Assembly: GCF_003363755.1 (NCBI RefSeq)
Contig: NZ_CP031396.1
Span: 1,488,001 to 1,552,000, forward strand
Length of the DNA stretch: 64,000 nt
Reading direction: 5' to 3'
Source: Pseudomonas protegens
Lineage (GTDB): Bacteria > Pseudomonadota > Gammaproteobacteria > Pseudomonadales > Pseudomonadaceae
Positions 43,036 to 54,295 of the stretch are shown piece after piece. Positions within the stretch are counted from its first letter, which is position 1. Each line of letters begins with the position of its first letter. The notes beneath the pieces were generated by a model. That model saw only the letters and a list, made by a program, of their open reading frames with translations, was not told the DNA's origin and did not search any database. A program made the position numbers and the translations under genes.

Positions 43036-43922
43036 GCTTTTTGCTCCAACAACTGCAAGCCCACCCAATAGCGGGCAAATTGATAGGCACATCGGCCGTT
43101 GCGGTTGCCCCGGCCCGTGGCCCAGCGTACCGCCAGAATGTCCAGCTCTTCAGTGCGCTGCCAGCTCAAGCCGGCCTTGCGCGCCAGTTCGCCGATCCAG
43201 TGTTCCACCACATTGAGAAAGTGTTCCTGAGTGAAGGGATAGAACGAGAGCCACAGGCCGAAGCGGTCCGACAGGGCGATCTTGTCTTCCACCGCTTCGC
43301 TGGGGTGCAGCTCGCCGTCGACGCGCTTCCAGTTCTCGTTGTCACTTTCCTTTTCCGGCACCAGGTGCCGGCGGTTCGAGGTGGCGTACAACAGCACGTT
43401 TTCCGGAGCCTGCTCCAGGGAACCGTCGAGTACGCTCTTGAGCACCCGGTAGTCGCCCTCGCCGGCCTCGAACGACAGGTCGTCGCAGAACAGCACGAAA
43501 CGCTGGGGCAGCTTGACCAGTTGCTCCACCACCCGTGGCAGGTCCGCCAGGTGATCACGCTCGATCTCGATCAACCGCAGGCCGCCCTTGGCGTGCTCGG
43601 CCAGCAAGGCTCGCACCAGGGAGGATTTACCGGTGCCACGCGAGCCCCAGAGCAAGGCATGGTTGGCCGGCAGGCCGTCAAGAAACTGCTGGGTATTGCG
43701 CGCCAACTGCTCTCGCTGCTTGTCGACCCCGATCAGATCGCTCAGGCGCATGTCCAGGCTGACTTCCAGGGGCAGCAGGAAGCCACCGCGGCCTTCACGC
43801 TGCCAGCGGGCTGCCAGGCACTGATTCCAGTCGATGCTCTGGCGCAAGGCAGGTAGCAGCGGTTCGATTCGGGCCAGGACGGCATCGGCACGTTCAAGAA
43901 ATGCATTCAATCGGGCATCCAC
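43032..43922 (-). CDS. DUF815-family AAA+ ATPase
   Basis: ATPase of 296 residues starting at a GTG (43922). The Walker A motif is LLWGSRGTGKSSLVRALL, the Walker B region reads FVLFCDDLSFE, and YATSNRRHLVPEK is sensor I. The C-terminal part has DRFGLWLSFYPFTQEHFL, conserved in the DUF815 family, and RGNRNGRCAYQFARYW. The cellular role of the family is not known. It is followed, with ATGA overlap, by msrC. Confidence 0.88.
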   Translation of the reverse strand: MDARLNAFLERADAVLARIEPLLPALRQSIDWNQCLAARWQREGRGGFLLPLEVSLDMRLSDLIGVDKQREQLARNTQQFLDGLPANHALLWGSRGTGKSSLVRALLAEHAKGGLRLIEIERDHLADLPRVVEQLVKLPQRFVLFCDDLSFEAGEGDYRVLKSVLDGSLEQAPENVLLYATSNRRHLVPEKESDNENWKRVDGELHPSEAVEDKIALSDRFGLWLSFYPFTQEHFLNVVEHWIGELARKAGLSWQRTEELDILAVRWATGRGNRNGRCAYQFARYWVGLQLLEQKA

Positions 43923-44072
43923 GACTTTTCCTCAGGCACGTTCAAGGTAATGATGCGTCACACAGACCAAACGCCGTCCTGATCAAAGGGTCTATTGCCT
44001 TATCAGCTGCTGCCAGGCCAGGCCGGCAACCAAAGATGATCAGCTATGCTTGCGCAGCGAAGGGAAACGAAA

Positions 44073-46392
<2,320 letters not shown>

Positions 46393-46409
<17 letters not shown>

Positions 46410-46854
46410 TCTGCTGCAGCAGGTGATCGAGGCCGTCGCGCAACTGGTCCAGGCTGTTGAGGTCAACGCCGCTCTCGCACAATAGCGCCGCTTTGAGCGG
46501 CGGCACCTGATCGCGCAGCGCCAGGCCCGTTTCACTCAAGCTCAGGTGCACTTCCCGCTCATCACGTCCTGAGCGTTGGCGCTGCACCAGTTGCAGTTGT
46601 TCAAGACGCTTGAGCAATGGGGTCAGGGTGCCGGAATCCAGGGACAGACGCTCCCCCAGCGCCTTCACCGTCGGCTGCGGCACAGGCACCGCATGCCACT
46701 CCCACAGCACCAGCATCACCAGGTACTGCGGATAGGTCAGGCCCAGGCGGTCGAGCATGGGCTTGTAGCCACGAACCACCGCCCGCGAGGCAGCGTACAG
46801 CTTGAAACACAGCTGGGAATCGAGTTTCAGTGAATCAGCCGACAGGTCGTTCAT
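46393..46854 (-). CDS. ospR: MarR-family peroxide sensor OspR
   Basis: OhrR/OspR-type repressor of 153 residues. The reactive cysteine is Cys16 in [16 protein letters not shown], the usual place for the peroxide-sensing thiol of this group, followed by [20 protein letters not shown] and the winged helix with [16 protein letters not shown]. In P. aeruginosa OspR represses the adjacent glutathione peroxidase gene. Here it follows gpx with a 4-base overlap, so it is in the same transcript and probably autoregulated through the palindrome at 47379-47406. Confidence 0.9.
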
Positions 46855-47336
46855 TTGAGCAGGGCTTCAATCTCGCGGCCGAGGTCCTGGGGCTTGGTGG
46901 TCGGCGCAAAACGCTTGACCAGCTTGCCGTCCTGGCCAATCAGGAACTTGGTGAAATTCCATTTGATGCCCTGGGAACCCAGGACCCCAGGCGCACGCTT
47001 CTTCAACTGGACGAACAACGGGTGAGCGGCGGCGCCATTGACTTCGATCTTCTTGAACAGCGGGAAGCTGACACCGTAGTTCAGCTCGCAGAACTCGGAA
47101 ATCGCCCCTTCGTCACCCGGTTCCTGCTTGCCGAACTGGTTGCACGGAAACCCCAGTACCACCAGGCCCTGGTCCTTGTAGGTCTGCCACAACTCCTCCA
47201 GTCCCTTGTACTGGGGCGTGAAGCCACATTTGCTGGCGGTGTTGACCACCAGCACGGCCTTGCCGGAGAAGTCTGCCAGGGTCTTGTGTTCACCCTTGAT
47301 GGTGGTGCAGGGAATAGTCAGCAGCGAATCGGTCAT
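46851..47336 (-). CDS. gpx: Glutathione peroxidase (thiol type)
   Basis: Peroxidase of 161 residues. The ATG at 47336 gives [15 protein letters not shown] and fits family length better than the upstream TTG. The peroxidatic Cys is in [16 protein letters not shown] (Cys where animal enzymes have Sec), with [13 protein letters not shown] and WNFTKFLIG completing the active site (Gln, Trp). The first gene of the gpx-ospR operon, it lies 43 bases downstream of a perfect palindrome. As with most bacterial forms it may prefer thioredoxin over glutathione. Confidence 0.93.
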   Translation of the reverse strand: MTDSLLTIPCTTIKGEHKTLADFSGKAVLVVNTASKCGFTPQYKGLEELWQTYKDQGLVVLGFPCNQFGKQEPGDEGAISEFCELNYGVSFPLFKKIEVNGAAAHPLFVQLKKRAPGVLGSQGIKWNFTKFLIGQDGKLVKRFAPTTKPQDLGREIEALLK

Positions 47337-47378
47337 GGCAGCAATTCCATTCAAGATAAGAGGCGGTAAAAATAGCGC

Positions 47379-47406
47379 TCAATTAAATTGCACGCAATTT
47401 AATTGA
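47379..47406. promoter_or_regulatory. Perfect 12+12 palindrome, probable OspR operator
   Basis: Arms TCAATTAAATTG and CAATTTAATTGA are exact reverse complements around the spacer CACG. The site is 43 bases upstream of the gpx start and 33 bases after the msrB stop. Its AT-rich, MarR-like character and place in front of the gpx-ospR operon point to OspR as the binding protein. Confidence 0.8.
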
Positions 47407-47439
47407 ACAAAGGGCGACTCCAAAGAATCGCCCTGGTGC

Positions 47440-47832
47440 TTAGCGCGGAACCAGATCCAGGCAAACCGAATTGATGCAATAACGCAAGCCGGTGGGCGGC
47501 GGGCCGTCCGGGAAAACATGGCCAAGGTGCGCGTCGCATCTGGCACAGACCACTTCGGTCCGGATCATGCCGTGGCTCACGTCCCGAATCTCGACCATGG
47601 CACTGTCGGCAATGGGTTCAAAGAAACTCGGCCAGCCGCACCCGGAGTCGAATTTGGCCTTGGAGTCGAACAACGGCTCATTGCAGCAGATGCAATGATA
47701 GATCCCATCGGTCTTGGTGCCGTTGTACTTGCCCGAGAAGGGCCGTTCGGTGCCTTTGAGCCGGCAGACGTTGTACTGCTCCGGATCGAGCATCGCCCGC
47801 CACTCTTCCAGGGTTTTTTCCAGCTTTTCCAT
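47440..47832 (-). CDS. msrB: Peptide methionine-(R)-sulfoxide reductase MsrB
   Basis: Enzyme of 130 residues. The ATG at 47832 has GAGGAAGGACC before it and gives [15 protein letters not shown]; a longer in-frame extension has no similarity. Zinc-binding pairs are in [11 protein letters not shown] (Cys-x-x-Cys) and [14 protein letters not shown], and the catalytic Cys is in [11 protein letters not shown], with GCGWPSF before. It lies upstream of, and in line with, gpx-ospR and downstream of nothing closer than the divergent alaA. Confidence 0.95.
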   Translation of the reverse strand: MEKLEKTLEEWRAMLDPEQYNVCRLKGTERPFSGKYNGTKTDGIYHCICCNEPLFDSKAKFDSGCGWPSFFEPIADSAMVEIRDVSHGMIRTEVVCARCDAHLGHVFPDGPPPTGLRYCINSVCLDLVPR

Positions 47833-48055
47833 GGTCCTTCCTCTGCAACGGAAAAAGCCCGATCTGTGTCTTTTCCACGGATCGGGCGGCACGTATGATT
47901 GCGCCTCGTCAGACGCCAGTCTGGCAGCCGCGTTACACCCATTCAAACGGATTTTGCCGCGCCGGTGCGGGCTACAGGCCGGTGTGACACGGCAGGATTC
48001 CCAGTACGGTAGTTCATCCTCCGCCTGGATCGTTCATTTTCGGGAACACATCGCC

Positions 48056-49267
48056 ATGCAGGTCAGCAAATCGAACAAGCTCGCCAACGTCTGTTATGAC
48101 ATTCGCGGCCCAGTGCTCAAGCACGCCAAGCGTCTGGAAGAGGAAGGCCATCGCATCCTCAAGCTGAACATCGGCAACCCGGCGCCCTTTGGTTTCGAAG
48201 CGCCGGACGAGATTCTCCAAGACGTGATCCGCAACCTGCCCACCGCCCAGGGCTACAGCGATTCCAAGGGCCTGTTCAGTGCGCGCAAGGCGGTGATGCA
48301 GTACTACCAGCAAAAGCAGGTAGAAGGCATCGGCATTGAAGACATCTACCTGGGCAACGGTGTTTCCGAGCTGATCGTGATGGCCATGCAGGCCCTGCTC
48401 AACAACGGCGACGAAGTGCTGGTGCCGGCCCCGGACTATCCGCTGTGGACCGCCGCGGTGAGCCTCGCCGGCGGCAACCCGGTGCACTACCTGTGCGACG
48501 AGCAGGCCAACTGGTGGCCGGACCTGGCCGACATCAAGGCCAAGATCACCCCGAACACCAAGGCCCTGGTGATCATCAACCCGAACAACCCCACCGGTGC
48601 CGTGTACCCCAAGGAAGTGCTGCTGGGCATGCTGGAGCTGGCCCGCCAGCACAACCTGGTGGTGTTCTCGGACGAGATCTACGACAAGATCCTCTACGAT
48701 GACGCCGTGCACATCTGCACCGCTTCCCTGGCGCCGGACCTGCTGTGCCTGACCTTCAACGGCCTGTCCAAGTCCTATCGGGTGGCGGGCTTCCGTTCCG
48801 GCTGGGTAGCCATTTCCGGTCCCAAGCAGCATGCCCTGAGCTATATCGAAGGCATCGACATGCTGGCCAACATGCGCCTGTGCGCCAACGTGCCCAGCCA
48901 GCACGCGATCCAGACCGCCCTGGGCGGCTACCAGAGCATCAATGACCTGGTGCTGCCGCCCGGCCGCCTGCTGGAACAGCGCAACCGTACCTGGGAGCTG
49001 CTCAACGACATTCCCGGGGTCAGCTGCGTGAAACCCATGGGCGCGCTGTATGCCTTCCCCCGGATCGACCCGAAAGTCTGCCCGATCCATAACGATGAGA
49101 AGTTCGTTCTCGACCTGCTGCTTTCGGAAAAACTCCTGGTGGTCCAGGGCACCGCCTTCAACTGGCCTTGGCCGGATCACTTCCGCGTGGTCACCCTGCC
49201 GCGGGTCGATGACCTGGAACAGGCCATTGGGCGGATCGGAAGTTTCCTCAAGTCCTACCGCCAGTAA
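48056..49267 (+). CDS. alaA: Alanine-type aminotransferase AlaA
   Basis: Class I/II PLP-dependent aminotransferase of 403 residues, close to E. coli AlaA (glutamate-pyruvate). The ATG at 48056 gives MQVSKSNKLANVCYDIRGPV, the usual start. Hallmarks: LNIGNPAPFGFEAPDEI, YSDSKGLFSARKAV, NPNNPTGAVYPKE, SDEIYDKILYD, and the PLP-lysine in FNGLSKSYRVAGFRSGW. Near the end are PMGALYAFPRID and the Arg of the carboxylate site in DHFRVVTLP. It is divergent from msrB and ends before a hairpin terminator. Confidence 0.93.
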   Translation: MQVSKSNKLANVCYDIRGPVLKHAKRLEEEGHRILKLNIGNPAPFGFEAPDEILQDVIRNLPTAQGYSDSKGLFSARKAVMQYYQQKQVEGIGIEDIYLGNGVSELIVMAMQALLNNGDEVLVPAPDYPLWTAAVSLAGGNPVHYLCDEQANWWPDLADIKAKITPNTKALVIINPNNPTGAVYPKEVLLGMLELARQHNLVVFSDEIYDKILYDDAVHICTASLAPDLLCLTFNGLSKSYRVAGFRSGWVAISGPKQHALSYIEGIDMLANMRLCANVPSQHAIQTALGGYQSINDLVLPPGRLLEQRNRTWELLNDIPGVSCVKPMGALYAFPRIDPKVCPIHNDEKFVLDLLLSEKLLVVQGTAFNWPWPDHFRVVTLPRVDDLEQAIGRIGSFLKSYRQ

Positions 49268-49276
49268 TCCGAATCA

Positions 49277-49307
49277 CGCAGTGCGATCCTTACCCGGTCG
49301 CACTGCG
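49277..49307 (+). terminator. Hairpin after alaA
   Basis: Perfect 10-base stem CGCAGTGCGA / TCGCACTGCG with an 11-base loop, 9 bases after the stop; the sequence after it (ATTAATTC) has only a weak T-tract. Confidence 0.6.
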
Positions 49308-49451
49308 ATTAATTCAGCAACACATCTTCGCTGCCCTGCACCACGCCCCTTCTATAAGCTTGCACTTTCCGTCCGGCCCATTGTCACAAATCCTGCACCG
49401 CAGCCGGTTGATTGCCCCATCCGACAATCCCCCGCGCCGCGTCAATGCAAG

Positions 49452-49473
49452 CGTCTAACCCCGGGGCTAGACG
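49452..49473. promoter_or_regulatory. 22-base near-perfect palindrome upstream of htpX
   Basis: Arms CGTCTAACCCC and GGGGCTAGACG pair at 10 of 11 positions with no spacer, 98 bases before the htpX start. Its place suggests a regulator site or a leader hairpin in the htpX promoter region. Confidence 0.5.
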
Positions 49474-49571
49474 ACACAGTTTGAAATAGAAGCCGTATTG
49501 AATAGGCCGTTGCCGCACCTTATATACCCCGCAGTACGCTACATCTTTAGCTTGAGGAGATTTCTACAACC

Positions 49572-50459
49572 ATGATGCGAATCCTGCTGTTTTTGGCCAC
49601 TAACCTTGCGGTCGTGCTGATTGCCAGCATCACCCTGAGCCTTTTCGGCTTCAACGGGTTCATGGCGGCCAATGGGGTTGATCTCAACCTCAATCAGCTG
49701 CTGATTTTCTGTGCCGTCTTTGGTTTTGCCGGTTCGCTGTTCTCGCTGTTCATCTCCAAGTGGATGGCGAAGATGAGCACCAGCACGCAGATCATCACTC
49801 AACCGCGCACCCGCCATGAGCAATGGTTGTTGCAAACCGTTGAGCAACTGTCCCGCGAAGCCGGGATCAAGATGCCCGAAGTGGGTATTTTCCCGGCCTA
49901 CGAGGCCAACGCCTTCGCCACCGGCTGGAACAAGAACGACGCCCTGGTGGCGGTCAGCCAGGGCCTGCTGGAACGCTTCTCGCCCGATGAAGTGAAAGCC
50001 GTACTGGCCCACGAGATCGGTCACGTTGCCAACGGCGACATGGTGACCCTGGCGCTGATCCAGGGCGTGGTGAACACCTTCGTGATGTTCTTCGCGCGGA
50101 TCATCGGCAACTTCGTCGACAAGGTGATCTTCAAGAACGAAGAGGGCCAGGGCATTGCCTACTACGTGGCGACCATCTTCGCCGAGCTGGTCCTGGGTTT
50201 CCTGGCCAGCGCCATCGTCATGTGGTTCTCGCGCAAGCGTGAATACCGTGCCGACGAAGCCGGTGCCCGCCTGGCTGGCACCAACGCCATGATCGGCGCC
50301 CTGCAGCGCCTGCGTTCGGAACAGGGCCTGCCGGTGCATATGCCCGACACCCTGAACGCCTTCGGCATCAATGGCGGCATCAAACAGGGTCTGGCTCGCA
50401 TGTTCATGAGCCACCCGCCGCTGGAAGAGCGTATCGACGCCCTGCGTCGTCGCGGCTGA
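49572..50459 (+). CDS. htpX: Membrane zinc metalloprotease HtpX
   Basis: Inner-membrane protease of 295 residues that degrades damaged membrane proteins. Two N-terminal membrane segments ([20 protein letters not shown] and [19 protein letters not shown]) precede the active site [12 protein letters not shown] (HExxH), followed by two more hydrophobic segments and the third zinc ligand in EYRADEAGA. The C-terminal [15 protein letters not shown] is typical. GAGGAG lies upstream. A strong terminator follows. Confidence 0.96.
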   Translation: MMRILLFLATNLAVVLIASITLSLFGFNGFMAANGVDLNLNQLLIFCAVFGFAGSLFSLFISKWMAKMSTSTQIITQPRTRHEQWLLQTVEQLSREAGIKMPEVGIFPAYEANAFATGWNKNDALVAVSQGLLERFSPDEVKAVLAHEIGHVANGDMVTLALIQGVVNTFVMFFARIIGNFVDKVIFKNEEGQGIAYYVATIFAELVLGFLASAIVMWFSRKREYRADEAGARLAGTNAMIGALQRLRSEQGLPVHMPDTLNAFGINGGIKQGLARMFMSHPPLEERIDALRRRG

Positions 50460-50478
50460 TCCGCTGCAAGGCCATACC

Positions 50479-50506
50479 CAAAAGGGCGACGCGAGTCGCC
50501 CTTTTG
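50479..50506. terminator. Bidirectional terminator between htpX and tpm
   Basis: Stem CAAAAGGGCGAC / GTCGCCCTTTTG, 12 pairs with a GCGA tetraloop; T-tract on both strands, between convergent genes. Confidence 0.92.
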
Positions 50507-50524
50507 CATGGCCGCCAATAAAGC

Positions 50525-51193
50525 CTATTCACGGACACCTTGCTTGTTCAGGCGATAGACCCGCTCCACCAGCCGGGTCACGCCACCCTGGAGAAACTTC
50601 CAGCTCTCTCCCAGAATGTCGCGCTCCGTTTCGACCTGCAGCTGCCAGACCTCCCCCAGGCGCTGTCGAACTTCATCGTCGAGCACCGCGAATGGCGGCC
50701 CGTCCAGTTGCTCCTGGGCGTAATCCATGGTTATCAGCAGCCCCTGGCTGCCCTCCGGCAACAGGCCATTGAGGTGGGCGGTGTAGCGCTGCCGCATCGG
50801 CGGGGGCAAGGCAATCATGGCCGCACGGTCGTACAGGGCTGTGCAACCAGCCGTGTCCTCGGCAGTCAGGGCAAAGAAATCGCCGCACCAGAGCTGGATC
50901 GGCCCCTGGGCATAGACCTTGAACTCTCCGTGTTGGCTGATCTGCGGCTGCAACTGACGCTCACGGAAGAAATCCTCCACCGCCTTTTCCGCCAGCTCGA
51001 TGCCCAGCACCTCGAAGCCCTGGTCGGCGAGCCAGATCAGGTCCAGGCTCTTGCCGCACAACGGCACCAGCACACGGGTTTGTGCCGCCAGCCCCAGAGC
51101 CGGCCAGTACTGCTGCAGGTAGGGGTTGACCTCTGCCAGGTGAAAGCCGATCTGATCCCGCTCCCAACGCTTGTGCCAAAAGTCCGCTTGCAT
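50525..51193 (-). CDS. tpm: Thiopurine S-methyltransferase
   Basis: SAM-dependent methyltransferase of 222 residues. It starts [20 protein letters not shown] and has the family signature [20 protein letters not shown] (SAM site), then [13 protein letters not shown] and [13 protein letters not shown]. Pseudomonas Tpm methylates selenium and tellurium compounds as well as thiopurines. It is divergent from the DODA-type gene. Confidence 0.95.
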   Translation of the reverse strand: MQADFWHKRWERDQIGFHLAEVNPYLQQYWPALGLAAQTRVLVPLCGKSLDLIWLADQGFEVLGIELAEKAVEDFFRERQLQPQISQHGEFKVYAQGPIQLWCGDFFALTAEDTAGCTALYDRAAMIALPPPMRQRYTAHLNGLLPEGSQGLLITMDYAQEQLDGPPFAVLDDEVRQRLGEVWQLQVETERDILGESWKFLQGGVTRLVERVYRLNKQGVRE

Positions 51194-51294
51194 GAGAAGT
51201 CCTTAAAATTCGATCAAAAAGCCCTAAAACTTATATTAGATTTAGATCAATGATCTGATTGAAGATGGCGCATCTTAACCTTCAGGACCTTCTC

Positions 51295-52062
51295 ATGCTC
51301 CCCAGCCTGTTTATCTCCCACGGTTCTCCCATGCTGGCCCTGGAGCCCGGTGCCAGCGGTCCTGCCCTGGCCAACCTGGCGGCACAGCTGCCACGCCCCA
51401 AGGCGATCCTGGTGGTTTCAGCCCATTGGGAAAGCCAGGATCTGCGAGTCAGCGCCCACCCTCATCCGGAAACCTGGCATGACTTCGGCGGCTTTCCCGC
51501 TGCACTGTTTGCCGTGCAATACCCGGCGCCCGGCGATCCTGAACTGGCGGCACAAGTGGTGGAGTTGCTCAAGGCCGACGGCCTGCCGGCGCAGTTGGAC
51601 AACCAGCGACCTTTCGACCACGGCGCCTGGGTACCACTGTCGCTGATGTATCCACAAGCAGACATCCCGGTGGTCCAGTTGTCACTGCCCAGTCACCAGG
51701 GCCCTGCCCTGCAGACCCGCATCGGTCATGCCTTGGCGAACCTGAGGAAACAAGGCGTGCTGCTGATCGGCTCCGGCAGCATCACCCACAACCTGCGGGA
51801 ACTGGACTGGCACGCCGGCCCGGAAAGCGTCGAACCCTGGGCCAAGGCCTTTCGTGACTGGATGATCGAAAAACTGGCGGCCAATGATGAAGCGGCCCTG
51901 CATGATTACCGGCAGCAGGCACCGCATGCCGTGCGCAGCCATCCCAGCGATGAACACCTGCTGCCGCTGTACTTCGCCCGGGGTGCCGGTGGCGAATTCA
52001 GCGTGGCCCACCAGGGCTTCACCCTGGGCGCGCTGGGCATGGACATCTACCGCTTTGGCTGA
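51295..52062 (+). CDS. DODA-type (YgiD-like) extradiol ring-cleavage dioxygenase family protein
   Basis: Protein of 255 residues from the ATG at 51295 (AGGA 10 bases upstream). The LigB-fold signature ISHGSPMLALEPG with its metal His is at the start, VSAHWESQDLRVS follows, then DHGAWVPLSLMYP and GSGSITHNLREL with further likely metal or catalytic His, and HLLPLYFARGA. E. coli YgiD is a zinc-dependent DOPA 4,5-dioxygenase. The natural substrate here is unknown. Confidence 0.9.
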   Translation: MLPSLFISHGSPMLALEPGASGPALANLAAQLPRPKAILVVSAHWESQDLRVSAHPHPETWHDFGGFPAALFAVQYPAPGDPELAAQVVELLKADGLPAQLDNQRPFDHGAWVPLSLMYPQADIPVVQLSLPSHQGPALQTRIGHALANLRKQGVLLIGSGSITHNLRELDWHAGPESVEPWAKAFRDWMIEKLAANDEAALHDYRQQAPHAVRSHPSDEHLLPLYFARGAGGEFSVAHQGFTLGALGMDIYRFG

Positions 52063-52093
52063 AGCCTCAACGGCAGGGCTGCTACACAACCCC

Positions 52094-52116
52094 GCAGGAA
52101 CCGGCTTGCCGGCGAA
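52094..52116 (+). repeat. REP element
   Basis: GCAGGAACCGGCTTGCC plus GGCGAA, the REP consensus with two changes, between the dioxygenase gene and its terminator. Confidence 0.8.
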
Positions 52117-52140
52117 CAGTCCCGGCCCGAACTCCAGGCA

Positions 52141-52172
52141 AAAAAAATCCCCGAACCAGTCGGGGATTTTTT
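52141..52172. terminator. Bidirectional terminator between the dioxygenase gene and deaD
   Basis: Stem AAAAAATCCCCG / CGGGGATTTTTT with a 7-base loop AACCAGT; T-tract in both directions between convergent genes. Confidence 0.93.
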
Positions 52173-52200
52173 ATGCCTGATCAATCAGCCCGAGGGCGGA

Positions 52201-53874
52201 TCAATCTTCGCGGTAGCGACGCAGCTTCAGCTGCTTGCCGGCAACGCGAGTGTCCTTGAGCTTGGTCAGCAGACGGTCCAGACCGTCTTCCGGCAGCTCG
52301 ACCAGACTGAAGCTGTCACGCACCTGGATGCGACCGATGGCTTCACGGGCCAGGCCGCCTTCGTTGAGGATCGCGCCCAAGAGGTTCTTGGCAGCGATAC
52401 CGTCACGGGCACCCAGCGCGGTACGGCAGCGAGCACGGCCTTCGCCCAGAGGCATTGGCGCGCGACGCTCACGATCACCACGATCAGGACGATCGCCGGA
52501 ACGCTCAGGACGATCACCACGTGGCGCGCTGTTGGGCACCAGTGGACGCTCTTTCTCGATGGCTGCCAGGTTCAGCGCTTGACCATTGGTGGCCTTGCGC
52601 AGCAGGGCCGCGGCCAGGGCGCGCGGGCTGCAACCGATATCGGCAGTCAGGCGATCCAGCAGCTCACCGTGGGTGGCTTCAGCATCAGCTACCAGCGGCG
52701 ACAGGCTGTTGGTCAGTTTCTTGATGCGCGCATCAAGAACAGCTTGGGCGTCCGGCAGGCGAACTTCGGCAACCTTCTGACCGGTCACACGCTCGATCAC
52801 TTGCAGCATGCGGCGCTCACGCGGAGTCACCAGCAGCAGCGCACGACCTTCGCGACCGGCACGGCCGGTACGGCCGATACGGTGCACGTAGGATTCCGGG
52901 TCGTACGGCATGTCCACGTTGAATACGTGGGTGATACGCGGTACGTCCAGACCACGAGCGGCGACGTCGGTGGCCACAACGATGTCCAGACGGCCATCCT
53001 TGAGGGAGTCGATCACGCGCTCACGCTGGTTCTGGGCGATGTCACCGTTCAGCGCAGCGGCTTTGTAGCCTTTGGCTTCCAGGGCACTGGCCAGGTCCAG
53101 GGTCGCTTGCTTGGTGCGCACGAACATGATCAGGGCGTCGAAATCTTCAACTTCCAGCAGGCTCAGAACAGCAGAGGTCTTCTGGTCAGCGTGAACCAGC
53201 AGGTGAGCCTGCTCGATCGCGGTGACGGTCTGGGTCTTGCTCTGGATCTTGACGTGTTTCGGGTCCTTCAGATGACGCTCGGCAATGGCCCGGATCGACT
53301 GCGGCAGAGTGGCCGAGAACAGTACGGTCTGGCGGGACTCAGGCATGGCCTTGAAGATGACTTCCAGGTCATCCATGAAGCCCAGCTTGAGCATTTCGTC
53401 GGCTTCGTCGAGAACCAGGTGGTTCACGGTGGCCAACACTTTTTCGTCGCGACGCAGGTGGTCGCACAGACGGCCCGGAGTGGCGACAACGATCTGTGCG
53501 CCATTACGGATTGCTTTCAGTTGTGGGCCCATCGGCGCACCGCCGTAGACGGCCACAACAGTCACGCCCGGCATTTGCTTGGCGTAGGTTTCGAAAGCGG
53601 TTGCAACTTGCAGCGCCAACTCACGGGTTGGGGCCAGGATCAGAGCTTGCGGCTCGCGCTTGGACGGATCAATGCGGTGCAGGATAGGCAGGGCAAAGGC
53701 AGCGGTTTTACCGGTACCGGTTTGCGCCTGACCAATCATATCGTGACCGGCAAGGATGATCGGGATCGACTGCTGCTGAATAGCCGAAGGCTCTTCATAG
53801 CCGGTAGCGACTACTGCAGCGACAATATTGGGATGAAGTTCAAGAGCGGCGAAGCCGCCGATTTCCTGGGTCAT
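52201..53874 (-). CDS. deaD: DEAD-box RNA helicase DeaD (CsdA)
   Basis: Helicase of 557 residues for ribosome assembly and mRNA unwinding, notably in the cold. The ATG at 53874 gives MTQEIGGFAALELHPNIVAA. Motifs in order: Q motif, Walker A AQTGTGKTAAF, PTRELALQV, DEAD in LVLDEADEMLKLGF, SAT (LFSATLPQ), and HRIGRTGRAGREG. The C-terminal part has an Arg/Asp-rich linker and a DbpA-like RNA-binding domain (VRDSFSLVELPEDGLDRLL ... KLRRYRED). Long hairpin-rich sequence precedes the start, as is usual for this gene. Confidence 0.95.
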   Translation of the reverse strand: MTQEIGGFAALELHPNIVAAVVATGYEEPSAIQQQSIPIILAGHDMIGQAQTGTGKTAAFALPILHRIDPSKREPQALILAPTRELALQVATAFETYAKQMPGVTVVAVYGGAPMGPQLKAIRNGAQIVVATPGRLCDHLRRDEKVLATVNHLVLDEADEMLKLGFMDDLEVIFKAMPESRQTVLFSATLPQSIRAIAERHLKDPKHVKIQSKTQTVTAIEQAHLLVHADQKTSAVLSLLEVEDFDALIMFVRTKQATLDLASALEAKGYKAAALNGDIAQNQRERVIDSLKDGRLDIVVATDVAARGLDVPRITHVFNVDMPYDPESYVHRIGRTGRAGREGRALLLVTPRERRMLQVIERVTGQKVAEVRLPDAQAVLDARIKKLTNSLSPLVADAEATHGELLDRLTADIGCSPRALAAALLRKATNGQALNLAAIEKERPLVPNSAPRGDRPERSGDRPDRGDRERRAPMPLGEGRARCRTALGARDGIAAKNLLGAILNEGGLAREAIGRIQVRDSFSLVELPEDGLDRLLTKLKDTRVAGKQLKLRRYRED

Positions 53875-54295
53875 GGGTCTGCCTCTAAGTGCATCCGCAA
53901 AGACCCATGCTCCAAAGCTGCGCATGCCGTGTAAGACTCAAGAGTCACCCTGGCAGCTTTGTCGGCGGGGATTTGCGAAAACGATTGGATGAATGGATCG
54001 TCAAGGATAGTCCGCGCAGCGGACAAGCAGCCGAAGCTGACTTCGGGGAATTGCATTACCTAAACGTGGCCCGGCTAAAGGCCGGCGCGCACTATACCGG
54101 AATTACTCAAAAAAGGGAGTTTTTTTTATCGGAAAAATCCGCTGAACGCCCGATGGTCACGGGCTTTGCGCAGACTCGAAGGGCGCGCTATTTTGCTTGA
54201 GCCCGCCGTTGTTGGTCGCCACCGCTAAAACGATTCACCCTGGTGCTTGAAAGCCGTCTCGCCCATTCCCTCTTTCCCCCTTGAGGATCGCGCCC
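53875..54295. other. 421-base divergent region between deaD and a crotonase gene, with several hairpins
   Basis: No gene. Perfect short inverted repeats follow each other: GTCCGC-GCA-GCGGAC (54010-54024), CCGAAG-CTGA-CTTCGG (54031-54046) and a GGCCCGGC / GGCCGGC pair near 54067-54090. An A/T-rich stretch (54107-54137) beyond them could hold the deaD promoter, which would put the hairpins in a leader of about 200 bases in the deaD mRNA. Confidence 0.55.
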
